Positions 44,590 through 58,200 of a stretch of 64,000 nt of DNA are shown here, piece after piece (the stretch's first letter is position 1; the number at the start of each line of letters is the position of its first letter). This DNA is from Selaginella moellendorffii. Taxonomy: Eukaryota > Streptophyta > Lycopodiopsida > Selaginellales > Selaginellaceae. The DNA lies in the NCBI RefSeq assembly GCF_000143415.4, contig NW_003314321.1, positions 628,736-692,735 of the forward strand, written 5' to 3'. A program made the position numbers and the translations under genes. The notes under the pieces were generated by a model. It did not search any database. It was not told the origin of the DNA and saw only the letters and a program-made list of their open reading frames with translations.

Positions 44590-44812
44590 TCTTTTCAAGT
44601 TCTAAATGACCACGAGAACTTTGGGAGTTTACTGACGGTGAAAATGTCCCGGAAGTCTCGGAGAGACCAAGCGCGGTGCTTCGCGTATCTTGTAAAGGCG
44701 CAACCCTGCAGATTGGTCAGGACACCGCTTTGTTTGACCCGGAACTCTACTACTGGCAAGCTGCACAAGTCTGGTCGGCTGTAGAGTTGCGCTGGCCTGC
44801 TTCACCTTTCTA
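44590..44812 (+). other. Possible coding remnant
   Basis: One plus-strand frame reads RELWEFTDGENVPEVSERP, then GATLQIGQDTALFDPELYY and WSAVELRWPASPF-stop, which has protein-like composition. No start codon is visible and I do not recognise the family. The following 44,880-45,666 is AT-rich with nothing recognised. Confidence 0.25.
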
Positions 44813-45674
44813 GAAGACGGGATGACACTTGTGAAGCCTGGTTTGTGCTCGAGAACCTGCAAATTGACTATGGTATCTCAAGCAATCTACAATCCCTAGA
44901 GATATATAGGAAACTTTGCTTTTTTGCTATGGCCATTAGTTAAACTCTGCATGATTATTTTAAAACTACTTACTATAGATTATTTAATGTAATTATTAAA
45001 ACTAACCCGTTTCTAAATGATTAGAAGAATTGGAAATTTTATTAATTATGTTATATAAATGGAAATCAAAATATGTGGCAAGCATGGCAAGAATTTGAAT
45101 TATACTATAAGATCTATCAATTTAAAACATGTGAGTTTATAACACATATATGATCTTTTGGATGCAATTATTTTTCAAGACACATGTATACATGGCAAAG
45201 TCTAGGTCAATGTCATGTATGCAAGATTTAAGTGCCAACTTATTTAGCATATCAGCAGGGTTTAGGCTTTGGGTTCTTTCAGCTCTTGTTAGAAAGTTCT
45301 ATAACATATATAATGACATTATAAAGTCAATTGATCATTAGCCACCAATGCTTCTACATATAATAAAATTGAACATATGTTAAAAGTTGCTTTTCTTGAA
45401 CCTTCCAGAGAATCTTTCAGCATCCCATTTCCACCCACGACTGAAAGCACATAAAGGAGGAATCCTACACAAAAGGAGAGAGATGGCCATAATCAAGAGA
45501 GCACATTTAATGAGACAAGAATAAAGCCAAAAAAAAAACACTTTCACTAAATTTTTAGTGATATCACATTGTATGCATGGCAGTTTAAGGTGTTATGCCC
45601 TATAATGCACATAATCACATTTTTATTGCAATTATAGCAATCAAAACATATATGCATAATAATTTTGTGTGCAA

Positions 45675-45848
45675 TGTGAGTGCATGGAATATGGAAAGGG
45701 AATACAGAAATGTGCATATCAATTAGCCCAAAAACTCTAACTTATATACAGGAGCGAGTGGTCCGGATTGAAAACAATCCGACGGCTACCAAAATCCACT
45801 ACGCTAATATTAGTATACGGCATCGTAACCGTACACTTGGCCCTCACA
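45675..45848 (-). repeat. 3' LTR of the Gypsy element
   Basis: 174 bp, TGTGAG...CTCACA. It matches 50,512-50,676 with a few substitutions and a 9-10-base indel around CTACGCTAAT. Confidence 0.93.
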
Positions 45849-45880
45849 TCATCCCCTCCTCTCAGAGTAATGGAAGGCCG

Positions 45881-48800
45881 TCAGGGTTCTCTTGTAGATG
45901 GGCCGGGATCTGGAGGAACATCAGGAGGAGGCATCGGCGGATCTGTAGACGGTATTAACTGCTCCTGATCCCTTTGTATGAAGCGTTTTAACCGCTGCAC
46001 ATGCACAATCTCCGGAGGATCGGCCTGCTGAACGTCATGCCGAACCTCATAAACTTGCGGTCCAACTTGCCGCAACACCCAATACGGTCCTTTCCACTGC
46101 GCAAGGAGCCCCTTAGATAAACCACGTACCGTAAGATGGGGAAAACGGACTAACACCAAATCATCCACTTTGTACTCCGCAGGTGGACGATGATGGGAGT
46201 TGTAGCGCTGTTGTTGTCCCACTTGTACGCCGCCTAAGTGTTCGGCAGACTCTGCTCGGACAAGTGGAAGAATGCTTGTCAAATACTGATCCCATGACCT
46301 AGCATCAGGAGCTTGTGGCAATCGCGAAGATAAACCCAACTCTGTTGGTAATATTGGATCATGACTATATAGAAGTTTATATGGTGAAGCACCAACAGAA
46401 CTCTACACCCCTGTGACATAGGCATACCGAAGAGACGGCAAATAACCATCCCAATCCAAATGCTGAAAGTTCACATACTTCGAAATCATCCCTTTGAATG
46501 TCCGAACGAGCCGTTCCACCAGACCGTCTGATTGTGGATGATAAGCACTCGTAAAAGTGTGGCGTATCCCCATCCGAGATGTCAAAACATGAAATACCTC
46601 AGCCATAAATGCAGGACCATTATCCGAAAGAATCCGCTCTGGACAAGAATGCTGGAACACCACTTGATTGAGGAGGAAGTATCCAACAGCAGTTGCAGAG
46701 GCACTAGCAAGAGCACCAACTTCCACCTAACGAGTCAAGTAGTCAGAAGCAATAATAACATACTCATTGCCAGCAGTGGATCGTGGAAAAGGTCCCATAA
46801 GATCAAACGCCACCAACTCAAACGGACGGGAAACTGCAATTGACTCCAACCGTCCTTCCGCAGCACAAGGGGGAGTATTACGAGCTTGGCACCAAACGCA
46901 GCTACACACATACCGGATAATATCACGTCGCATCTCCGGCCAATAGAAAGACCTGCGCAGCTTTTCGGTGACACGACGGTGTCCCATATGCCCACCTAGA
47001 ACAGGAGAATCATGGTAGGCATGGAGAAACGGCGGAATAAACACCGAAGGTACCACCAATCGTAAATGATCATCAGGATCCATCCCCACAAAATAAAGAA
47101 GGCCATCTTCAAGGCGATATTGAGAATGTTAATGCCGGAAAGGCAAGTCATCAGCAAGTGATGCAGGATTCTCAAACCCATCTCGAAGCCTTCGAATCCA
47201 CGGCTCAATCTTCGGAGCCTCGCGAACCTCCTCAAGAGAAGGCAGATCTTGCTCTGCACCCTGTGGACACTGAACGTCAAGGACAGCAACCGCCGACGGC
47301 ATAGAATCCTCATCTAGAAAATCCACAGATGCTGGAACAACAGGTTCGTCAGAATGATGAGAAGTGAGTGAAGAAGGAAGAGGAACTCGAGAAAGGGCAT
47401 CAGCATCAGCCATAGAACTCCCTGGGCGATGAACAACATCGAAATCATATATCTGAAGCTTCAAAGCCCATCGAGCCGTACGACCAACCAGGTTCTTCCG
47501 CTTCAATAATGAAGTAACAACAGCATGGTCACCTTTAAGTAACGTTCGAGAACCATGTAGATATGCATGAAGTTTCTCGAAACCCCAGACTGCTGCTAAA
47601 CACTCCTTCTCCGTCGTGAAGTAGTTCATCTCCGCTGGTTGTAATGTACGGCTTATGTATGCAATGGGATGGCGCTGACCAGGCACACTCGAGCTCTCTT
47701 GCATCAACACACCTTCAAGACCAATGTCAGAAGCATCCACGCGCAAAATAAAAGGTCAAGTATAGTCAGGATATGCCAAAACCGGAGGAGTTGTCAATAG
47801 CTCTTTGAGATCCACGAACGCCCGCTCACAATCCGGAGACCAGATGAAAGATGACGTTGATGACTTCAGCAACGCTCGCAATGGTGTAGTGCGATCGGAA
47901 AGATGATCCACAAAACGACTAAGATATTGCACTTTACCCAAAAAGCGCTGCACATCATTCACACACTTCGGAGTAGGGAACTTTAGAACAGCCACAAGTT
48001 TGTCAGGATCAACTTGCAAACCCTCACGAGAAATACGGTACCCAAGATAAGTTGTGTCCTTGGACCCAAACACGCATTTCGACCGCTTCAGCTTTAAACC
48101 AACGTCGCGTAGCCGATCCAACACTTTACAAACATCACGAACGTGCTCCTCCCACGTCCCCTCCGAGTGGATCAAGACATCATCAATGAAGTCAACAGTG
48201 ACCTCTGGCATATCGCAAAGAACCTCGTCCATCATCCGCTGGAAAGTTGCTGGAGCATTGTTCAAACCAAACGGCATCACCAAGAACTCGTACAAACCAA
48301 ATGGTGTACGAAAAGCAGTCTTAGGAATATCTTCTTCGGCTATTGGTACTTGCCAATACCCAGAAGCAAGATCCAGCTTGGTGAACCAACGACTTCGCCC
48401 CAGACGATCCAAGAGATCAGCAGTGTGAGGAAGAAGATACACATCTGGGATCGTCACTTCGTTTAACGGACGATAGTTGATGCAGAAACAAATGCTCCCA
48501 TCAGGCTTCGTCACAAGATGAGGTTCACATGCCCAAGGACTCCGCGACTTCCGAATAACACCCTTTTCCAGCATTTCCTTGACGTTTGCTCGTAAAATTT
48601 TGATCTCTTTAGGTGACCGACGACGAACAGGAACCTTGATTGGACGAGCATCCCCGGTGGGAATTGGATGACGTGTGGCAATCTTGGCCCCAGACGATAG
48701 GTCAAATTCAAAGAGATCAGAATACTCCTTCATGAGCCGGTCAACTGCTGCAACACAAAGATCGTCGGAGGGATCGGAAAAGGGAAAAGCAGAACAAGAT

Positions 48801-49318
48801 GGAAACACAGAAGGAAAGAGTGGGGAAACAAAAGTAATGGAAGCAGAGGTAGAAGTAGAGGGACGAAGAGGTATGGAAGTGAGAGGAATGGATGAAACAT
48901 AAGGAAGTATGAGACAAGGGGGAGAAGCCTCAAAGTCACACTTGGCATGATTGCGCTGCAACCAATCCATACCAAGAATGAGGTCAAAAGCTTGACTCGG
49001 CACCACCCGCAACGATTGCAACTCAAGCTCGAGATCGCCCACACGCACAACTAGGTCCACCTCATCCCGTGCACATGCATGTGTACGGCCGTTGCCATAA
49101 AGAATGAAAACTGGTTCTGCCGCACGACGCAAGTGTAGATGACAACGTGTGGCAACAGGTCGAGCAATAGAAGATAAACTCGAACCTGTATCAACCAACA
49201 CGGAGAGAATAATAGGAGACTTCTTGTTATAAAAACGAGCTTGGAAAGTAAACACTGGATGAACTGGTGCCGAGTGAACCCCTTGATGATACTCCCGAAA
49301 GAAAGATGGAGGGGTCAC
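45881..49318 (-). pseudogene. Gypsy pol: protease, reverse transcriptase, RNase H, integrase; four nonsense codons
   Basis: All pieces lie in one frame. Order: aspartic protease with VDTGSSLSS near the start; reverse transcriptase with FTKLDLASGYWQVP, MPFGLNNAPATFQ and the active site FIDDVLIH; RNase H with LRVDASDIGLEGVL and a PIAYISR motif; integrase with an HHCC finger (HMGHRRVT, CVWCQARN), a catalytic core (VAFDLMGPFP, ILSDNGPAF, YHPQSDGLVERL) and a C-terminal region ending in a proline-rich tail. Stops at 47,756-47,758, 47,129-47,131, 46,727-46,729 and 46,403-46,405 interrupt it. No chromodomain is seen. Confidence 0.93.
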
Positions 49319-49479
49319 TGATTTATTCGCGCAAGGTCCCTCCGTTACTCGCGCGACTCCTCATTTCCCTGATGCATCTTGGTGTCCAGACCTTCCACTG
49401 TAGCAGCACCCAGGGGACGTTGCTGACGCCAAGGTCTCCACCCAAGAAATGGAGGTCGCCAATCCGGAAAACGACGGCA

Positions 49480-50277
49480 ACGCCGATAAGTATGACCAAC
49501 TTCATCACACGCCCAGCAGCGAACATCACGGCCACGACCACGTCCTCACGCTTGTCCTTGGACTCGAGCAGCAGCAGCATCAACCTCCATTGGAACAGGA
49601 CCATCACCCATAGGAAGTGGAGCGGAAGGACGTGCAGTGAGAAGTGGAAGAGGCGATGTCTCATAACGTTGTGCCAAGCGAAGAGCATCGTCAAGGGTGG
49701 CAGGAGCAAGTGCATGCACAAGTCCGACAAGATCTTGACGAAGTGCTGGCCACAACATTCCTAGCTTGATCCGCTTCGACATATTTGGCTCCGCACGAAG
49801 CAAAAGACTTCGGAAACGAATGCCAAATTGCATCACTGACTCCGATGGCCCTTGGCAAAGACGATGCAATTGTTGGAAAACATCATCACAATCATCGGCA
49901 TGTCCGAAGGCGCGTTTGAAGACGTCCGGGAGAACACTCCAATCCCCACGAGTAGCTGCGCTCAAACCATTGTACCACTGCAACGCCGTCCCTTGGAGAC
50001 ACGTGGGAAACTCACGCAACCGTCGAGCATCATCCCAAGAATGATATGTGGCAATCACCGTAAAGTGATCGAACCAATGGTACACATCATCCCCAGGATT
50101 CCCGCGAAAGAACTCCGGCCGAACGCGAGGATTGGCACCAAGAGCAGGAGGAGTTGTACCACGTGCCGTGAACGCCGCCATCAACTGAGTTTGGTTGTTC
50201 AATTGCAAGCACATAGCATCAAGCAATTGAACCAACTGCTGCTCTAGAGTCAAAGGAGGAGATTGTGGATCGGCCAT
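49480..50277 (-). pseudogene. Gypsy gag (capsid and CCHC zinc knuckle), one nonsense codon
   Basis: The frame starts MADPQSPPLTLEQ. It shows a retrotransposon gag core (PEFFRGNPGDDVYHWFDHF, LQGTALQWYNGL, FRSLLLRAE) and then, after a TGA at 49,548-49,546, a CCHC knuckle CWACDEVGHTYRRC (C-x2-C-x4-H-x4-C) that binds RNA during packaging. The TGA would be CGA by a single C-to-T change. Confidence 0.9.
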
Positions 50278-50511
50278 GAAAATGAACGAAAAAGAAAGAG
50301 CAAAAGAAGAGAAATGACAAAAAAGCTGGAAAGAAATGGTAGATCTAGACAATGCAAAAAGCTAGATCGAAACCAAATTCCTGAAAGGAAAGAACAAAAG
50401 AAAGGAAATGGAAAAAGCTAGATCTAGACGATGCAAAAGCTAGATCTAAACCAAAATCCCAAATCCAAGCACTCCCCAGGGACAATCAAAGATGCCCCTC
50501 ATCTCCACCAA

Positions 50512-50676
50512 TGTGAGTGCATGGAATATGGAAAGGGAATACAGAAATGTGCATATCAATTAGCCCAAAAACCCTAGCTTATATATAGGAGCGAGTGGTC
50601 CGGATTGAAACCAATCCGACGGCTACCAAAATCCATATTAGTATATGGCATCGTAACCGTACACTTGGCCCTCACA
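50512..50676 (-). repeat. 5' LTR of the Gypsy element
   Basis: 165 bp with the same ends; followed on the minus strand by the primer-binding-like sequence. Confidence 0.93.
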
Positions 50677-50689
50677 GTGTGCAATTGAA

Positions 50690-50988
50690 AACAATAAATT
50701 AATATATATATATACAAAAAAATATGTGCCAACTCATATTCCTTATTTTTTTTATATTTTAAGTTTGCAAATTAAATCTTGGTAATCTTATAAAATAATC
50801 TGAATGACATGAGAATAGAAATAGATTGAGCTGTTTAAAAAGAGTAAATCAGAAGCAAAATTATATGTGAACAAAAGGAGATCTTTCTGCTGGATTTGAC
50901 AAGCCAAACTGACAAAATCTCTCATGGCACCAAGAGGTGGTGGGTCAAAGCTAGTGGATTGTGCCACTGGATTGCTTGGGGCTACTAT
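50690..50988. other. AT-rich spacer, no gene
   Basis: Contains a (TA)n run at about 50,700 and nothing else recognised. Confidence 0.6.
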
Positions 50989-51228
50989 TTAGATGCTGAA
51001 GGCATCTCTCATTCCTTCCAGAACAATCATGGGAAAGGATTTAAGATGTGTGGTTGAGATGATCTGATAGGTTGATTGGAAAATGCTGCTCGAGGAGGCA
51101 TGCAGTAACTTGACCACTAACCGTGAGATGATCAGCTTCTTGGAGAGAAGATTATAGATCTTATAAGCCTTGTGTTTAGCACTGTAGCCTAGGTATTTGT
51201 GGTGGGCTCTGGGTTCCATGGAGATCAC
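50989..51228 (-). pseudogene. Ty1/Copia polyprotein fragment
   Basis: A short frame with the Copia post-integrase motif (KYLGYSAKHKAYKIYNL, SKKLIISR) is isolated. No other Copia domain or LTR was found around it. Confidence 0.7.
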
Positions 51229-51279
51229 ACATAATGTACTACTAAGCAGAAAAGAGAGGGTTTCCTAGCCTAGGTCGAG

Positions 51280-51552
51280 ATGAAGAAAAAAGTGAGCATT
51301 GAGGAGGCAATAGCAGCGACAATAGCAAATGGGTTGATCACCAGTTGGAGCTATCAGGACATGGTGGCGGCTGTGGTGGGCAATAATAAGTATGAGCCTG
51401 TTGCTCCCTATTTTCTGCTGTTGGACATGATTCTGCAAGTGGGCAAGCGTCCGACCAACATTGACGAGAGAGGCCCTGATGAGCATACCCCAGAAGGAGT
51501 CCAAAGGATCAAAAAGTGCATGGAGGAGGATCTCAACAAGTGGCAAGAGTGA
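51280..51552 (+). CDS. Hypothetical 90-residue protein
   Basis: A clean ATG frame starts MKKKVSIEEAIAATIANG and ends in NKWQE-stop. Its composition is balanced and helical (IEEAIAATIAN, VQRIKKCMEEDLNKW), unlike the surrounding AT-rich decay, so it may be a real short gene or part of a mobile element. No family is recognised; it is immediately downstream of the Copia fragment in the opposite orientation. Confidence 0.35.
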   Translation: MKKKVSIEEAIAATIANGLITSWSYQDMVAAVVGNNKYEPVAPYFLLLDMILQVGKRPTNIDERGPDEHTPEGVQRIKKCMEEDLNKWQE

Positions 51553-51659
51553 CACTAGTGCTTAGAGTAGCAGCAAGGCAACACGACAAGCTCTATTCTT
51601 GGCTCATGTCCCTCCATTACTCTATGTTATTCTCTATTAAGCTCTGTTACTAGGGCTCT

Positions 51660-54130
51660 TGGGTTTTTGGGAGGAAATCTTGGCACCAGTGCTTGTAGTA
51701 TGTCCAAGCAGTGTCTAGTGTGACCAAGTGGTAGCTAGCTTTGATGCAATAAAAGGAGATAGAAAGCTAATAATTGCATTGGAAATTCAATATATTCCAA
51801 GCACAGTTGCAGAAGTGCTTAGTGATCTTCTGTTGTCACCATGTGTGCATCCAAGCAATAACTAGCTTGAATGCCATAGAATGCTTCCAGATCAATTGTC
51901 TCATCTTGACAATCTCAATGCAGAGATCTAAATATTCCAGACATGGTTGTGGCAGTGCTCCTGGGCAGGCATCCAAGCCATGATAATGAAGTAGAAGTTC
52001 AATTGCTCACTCTAGGGACTAATCACTCGCACTTCCATGTACACTGGAGATGTTCAAGCATGCTTGTCCAAGAGCTATATAGGTAATGCATTGGATAGCC
52101 TCATTCTACCACAATCTCTTGCCTTTTCAAGTTCTAATTCCAATCACTATATCCTGGCAATGGCCTCATAAAGCATCTAGTTTGTATGCATATACAGAGA
52201 CCAAAAGTTGAGCATTCAACTCTAAATTGATGCCATTAGAAGACATAGCGAAAGCTATTATGTTGCTTATAGGTGCCAAGAAAAATTTGATTATTATAGC
52301 CATGAATAAGCTTTTATAACTGCCAAAGGATGGGGATGTTCTTGCTAGTAAGCTTCTTTGTGAAAGTGTAAACATTTGTTGTGATAGACAACCTTGCTGG
52401 GTAGTGTTTAGTTTTTCTTAGACCAAATATAGAGGACTACAATGTCTCATGTCTGGAAACTCCCTCTGTATACCCTGCTCTAAATATCCTGAGAATGACT
52501 TACATTGAAGTTGTGTTTTATTTTCTCATAGAGTAATTTATATATATATATTCTGGTTGCCCCATGGCTTTAGATGCCATGATTCTAGGAACAGAGATGA
52601 CAACACAATCTAATCCTGTAAAAATTTAGGGCCTTGAATGAAGGGATGGATTGAACTCCCAAGCATATAGCCAAGGAGCGAAAGAATAAAAACATGGAAC
52701 AACTCTTGAATATATAGCCAAGGAGAAAAAAAAATAGAAATATAAAACAACATTGGAACAATCCTAGAACTTTCAACTTCCCAACACCAAGACTAACATG
52801 GAAGACAATGCCAAATAAAGTTTAGCACTATTTGAACATATTGATGGGTTAACATAAGGATATGGAGCTTGGGCTTAAACCTAAACTAGTTACAAAACAA
52901 GGATATAAATGCTTAGCAGGGAATTAAATAATGTCTTAGATTAGTTGGCCATGTATAACCTACCCACTATCCCTAATATACATTTGGAACCCCCCAAGTA
53001 GTTAGCATGACTAAGTAGTTAGCAGGGATGTGATAGAATGTGATAAAAAGCTAATTATTGTATTAGAAATTTAAAATATTTCATACACAGTTGTAGTAGA
53101 TCTTCCACTATCACTGTGCATGCATCAACTAGCTTGAATGTGACAGAATTCCTGCAGATTGATGGACTCATCTTGTAAATTTCCATGCAAAGATTGAAAT
53201 ATTCTAGATGTAATCATGATAATGCTCTTTAGTTAGCTACAGTAATTCAATCGCTCACCTTAGGGATCAATTGCTCGCACTTCCAAGTACACTAAGAGAT
53301 GTCTAAGTGCATTTGTATGAGAGCTATAAAGGTAATGCAATGGACAGCCTCATTCTACCTTAGTCTCTTGCCTTTCCAGGTCTCAACTTCAGTCACTATG
53401 TCCTAACAATGGCCTACAATGGCATCCAACTTGTATGTATATACAAAGAGCAATAGCTAAGCGTTCAACTTTAGATTGATGCCACATTGGAAGACTTGGC
53501 TAAAGCTGTCATGCTGTTTATAGAAACCAAGAAGAGTCTGATCATTATAGCTATGAATAAGCTTTTGCACTTACCAAAGGATAGGGATGTTCTTGATGGT
53601 AAGCTTTTCCATTTCTATATGAAAGTGTAAACATTGGTTATAACAATCAATCTTGTTGGGTAGTGTTTAGTTTTTCTTGGACTAAATATGGGGGACTACA
53701 AGCCCCCACATCTGGAAACTCCCTTGTGTACCATGCTCTGAACATATTGGTAATGACTTACATTGAAGTTGCTTTTATTTGTTCTCAAAGAGTAGTTAAC
53801 AAATATCCTTTGGTTGCCCCTCAGCTTTAAATGCCATGATGCTAGGAATAGGAATAGGAGCACAAAGCAACACTAGAATAATCTTAGAGCTTCCACCAAA
53901 TTAATATGCAAAATAAAGCCAAATAAAGCCTAATATTATTTTAATATATTAGTGGCCTAATCCTAGGATAAAGGTACTCCACCAGCTATTATAATATAGA
54001 ACTTGCACTTAAACCTAAACCAAATATAAAACAAGGACAAACACACATAATGGGAGCTAAACAATGTTTAAGATTGATTAGCCATACTTAACTTATTGTA
54101 GTGTATATGATCATGGATATATTATCACCG
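51660..54130. repeat. Degenerate tandem duplication (about 1.2 kb unit) with LTR fragments
   Basis: 51,700-52,960 and 53,020-54,100 share the same order of short similar stretches (for example AAGCTAATWATTGYATTRGAAATT and the GGGGATGTTCTTG block). Pieces at 52,640-53,000 and 53,880-54,110 resemble the LTR of the family at 3,189. No coding sequence is recognised. Confidence 0.6.
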
Positions 54131-54147
54131 TGAATCCTTGGAAAAGA

Positions 54148-55291
54148 TGTAGTGCACGTGGTTTTTACCCTTTATCTTATGGTGATTTACCATAAGATAA
54201 CACCATGAAGTGGAACCTAAACCCTCCATATGCCACATGTTATATGCCACATGCCACATGCCATGTGTCCAATAGATAGTGGAGTGGAACCTGAGTTTTA
54301 AGGCCTTAACCCACTGAACAAAGGAACGATGCCAAACTCCCAAATATGGAGCCAAGTAGTGATGACACTAGAACACGGAATAACTCTTGAGCATATAGCC
54401 CAAGGAGCAAAGGGATAGAAGCACAGAGCAACTTGGAACAGTTCTAAAGTATTCAACATTTTAATGCTAAAACCAGCATGCAAAACGGAGCCAAATAGAG
54501 TTTGGCACTATTTTAGCGTACCAGTGGCTTAATGTGAGGACATGGGTACTCCACCAGCTAGCATGGTGTGGAGCTTGGGCTTAGACCCAAGCTAGATGCA
54601 AAACAAGGATAGGTATGCAAGTGAGAGCTAGATTATACCTCAAGTTGGTTAGCCATACCCGACCTACCAACTATCCCTAATATACATTTGGAACTCCCTA
54701 TAGCCCCCCCACCTCTTGAGGAACACATGCTTTGGGCTTTCACCCCAAGCCTCCTTTAGTACTAGGAGTTAGTTTCTGGGATAAGCTCAAAACTTATTAT
54801 ATATAGTATGTCCTTAGGTTGTGAATTTGGACATGGGACGAACACTATTGTGTTCAGGACAATTTTTACATTCTATAGATATGCCAAATGAGCAAATCTA
54901 GACACTTTCCATAAATATCATTTGGGACCAAAATGAGACTAATACAAAGGGATGATAGCAAGGGTGTTTGGCAGACATGGTAAGTTATCATCTAGCGATA
55001 TTGAGGGACTAGTCTCAATACGCGAGAGTTCTTGTCAAGTCAGTGCAAGACAGAGTAAAAGTGAACTAAGAGCCAGGCCAAGTATACTCAACTAAAAACA
55101 TATAGGAGTTCCTACCTTATGTCCATCTGCCTAAGTACAGATGCTAAGCCTAGTAAACTAACATTTGAACAAGAGGGGCTAATAAAAGGAACTAGTAATA
55201 TTGACCTCTTGCCATTGTGGCAGTAAGGATTGAGTGTCTGTAAGGACTGGTCGACAGGTAACTTTCGATACCTAAAGTCATATTCGTGACA
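54148..55291 (-). repeat. 3' LTR of the minus-strand element
   Basis: 1,144 bp from TGTAGTGCACG to CGTGACA on the plus strand. It is more AT-rich than its relatives, consistent with C-to-T decay. Confidence 0.85.
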
Positions 55292-58200
55292 TTCTCCCCC
55301 CCTAGAGAAGATCGATGACCTCGTCGATGCATACTCAAGTCTAGACCACTGCCAAGGAAATAACTCCAAAAAAAATTCATGGTGATCATACTATGTGAGA
55401 AATGCACCAACTTAAATGAGTTAGGAGGCAACCTCTTTGTTTAACACGGATGCGTTATCAACTTAGACACCTTCCGGCCGTCGCGACAAGGAAATGACTA
55501 ATGGAGTTAACCACCTTGTTGCTCTAAGTGTCACCTAACTTATAAAAGTGTGATATGCTCTTGTCTGCAGGGACATAGAGAGAGAAGCTAGAGGCCCCAA
55601 CCCTCTTGAGCAAAGAAACCAAACCGGTTTAGGGTTTAGATAGACTATTGCAAATACGCAATTAGAGTTGTTTACACGGTCATGCTCTTTAAAATGAAAT
55701 AAGGAACATTGAGAGAGAGGTGGGTTATGTGATTAGTCGACAATAGCTACCCCATGACTAAAGATTTCACCATGCACACAAAGTGCCAAAACCAATTTGC
55801 CTATACTGGCCCAAACTCAAAGATCAATAGATGGACAATATCAAAGTTATAGACAATAATATTTTAGAGACTTAATTATTAGTGAATAAATCTTAGATTA
55901 GAACACAAATATATCCCAAGTAAGTTATCATCGGATAAACTAGTATTACAGTATAAGAACCACCAAGACCGTTATAATTGATAAACATAGGATTCACTAT
56001 CCAATAAAATTCAATAGTAAGTATATCATTAAGTAAACTCAATAAGAAAACTTAACAATCAAAGATTGTAGACAGTATCCTAAATAATTTACCAAAGATA
56101 ACTTAAAGAACACCAAGTATTGTTGACTGGCAAGCAAGATACTCGCGAATATATCACACAAAAGTAATAGCATTCAATCTCAATCTATTAGAACTAATTG
56201 TAACAATAGCCAATAGAATAGAATGAATGTGGTAACAATAACAAACACTCATTCATGCCCACTATTGCACTAGCCAATCTGAATAGATCCCGGTCAACAA
56301 TACAAAGGAATTCAAGTGCTTTAGCAAACATCAACAACATCCTACCGATATCTCAAACCCAAGAGATCAATCCAGAACAAACCACAAAAAACATGTGGTA
56401 TTGTGAAAAACCATAAGCCATCAAAGAAAACAACTAACCATTATAAAATAACATTAATCATCTCATCAATAAAAAGATGCATAATTATCATCGAAGAAAA
56501 AATCCACCATCCCAAAGAATGGCAAATCATTCTATATCAACAATAATTAAGCAAAACCTTTGACAAGGATAATCAACTATTCTAGATGATAGTCAATCAT
56601 CACCAATGATTGCTAGATGCAAAAACCAACTTTAACATTGAAGTTAAGAGTCAAAATGCCTTCCCAAACAACTTCTAACAAGTGGAATCATGAGGAGAAA
56701 ACTCAAAGAACAAAAAATTTGAAAAAGTTTATAGTTGAGTTTTGTCTAATAATGATTACGAATCTTGCATAAACTAATTTCAATACTAAAGAAGAAATCA
56801 TGGTATAACCCACAACATTCTCTTCAACACATCCATAAGCTAAACTTTATAATGCAAAGCTAATGAAGAGCATATCAACATCAATTCAAAAGCCAAACAC
56901 AATGGAGTTATGCTCAACAAGTGATCATTAAATGATCCTCTATAAATTCATCTATAGCAAGACATAACTCACTTCATAACAAGCACAAAAAGAATCATCA
57001 ATGATTAATATATTCTAATTCAAATTTAATAAAGATTCAAACATTCCAATATTGATCACTAATTTGTCCTTTTATAAAGTTAGCATAGTCCACGACTAAA
57101 TCACTTTTCAAGGAAAAGTTAAAGCTCAACCCCTACTAAATAATCCCATCTAGAACACAACTAACACAATTTGCCACTCAACTCATTTGAACGTCAATAT
57201 AGTAAATGCACAAATGCCAATAAACAAAGCTACAGCCAAATTATCAATACTATCTTCATCAAGACTAATGAAATTTAATATCAATCTTATGGAGAGACAT
57301 TTCATTTTACTCGAATCTCAAAATCAATAATGTCAACGACAAGACATCATTTCAATGCCATCAACACCACAACAAAACTAGAAGAAAGCAAGAGTAAATC
57401 ATCACCCAAAACTCTTTAGCAACTAAGATAATCAAAGTTAAAGATACTTTAGTCAGTATTCGAAATTAGTTTTTCAACGATACTTAGTTACAGATAACAC
57501 TTCATCAAAGAGTGAATCACCACATCCAAGACTTAATGAAATCCAACACTACGAACTAAATGCAACCAAATGATTTCAACAGAGGTAGAGTTAACATGCC
57601 AACATGGAAAACTCATGTAAGTTTAATGACACGATCCTTCGTAACACCATTTGGTAAAGCAAATTGCTAAATCATCATCAAGTGAAGCAAGTGTTATAGT
57701 CCTTGACGAAGTCTACAAGTAATCACTAGTCGTGAACGTAATACCCCAGGTACAAGATAAAGGTTTATAAACAAACATAAATTAAATGACCACTTGAATC
57801 CAACTCAACTGCAATAATCTCACTAATGCATTTAGCCACTAGTTCTAAGCATGCCTTGAAGAGGCTAGCTATGCATGATCAACACTCAGTCGAAACTAAA
57901 GTGAAGACCATGAGATGAACTCATATTAATACACAACCTTCTCATAAACAAAGCTATAGTATGGGTATCAACATTTCAACCTCAAATAACTAAGTTGAAC
58001 ATCACTATCCTTAGCCAAGGTGCAAGGCCACCAAAACCAAATCAAGATCAATGAGAGCTCACTACTCTCATAGAGTCTTAACAAAATGCAAGGTGCAATT
58101 TGCCACCAAGCACAATGCTATAAAAGAAAGGCACAAAAGTCATCCTTTCCAACACTTTATAGGCAAACTGTCAAGGAAGCAAGGTATCAACTCAAGTTTA

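Larger units (their letters stand above)
45675..50676 (-). mobile_element. Nearly complete Ty3/Gypsy retrotransposon with short LTRs
   Basis: The element is 5.0 kb and bounded by LTRs of 174 and 165 bp with TGTGAG/CTCACA ends. A purine tract (GAGAGGAGGGGATGA on the minus strand) precedes the 3' LTR, and a primer-binding-like TTGGTGGAGATGAGG follows the 5' LTR. The direct repeat GTGTGCAA flanks both sides (45,667-45,674 and 50,677-50,684). Gag, protease, reverse transcriptase, RNase H and integrase follow in Ty3/Gypsy order. Few nonsense codons and similar LTRs indicate a fairly recent insertion. The truncated relative at 9,792 is much more decayed. Confidence 0.95.
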
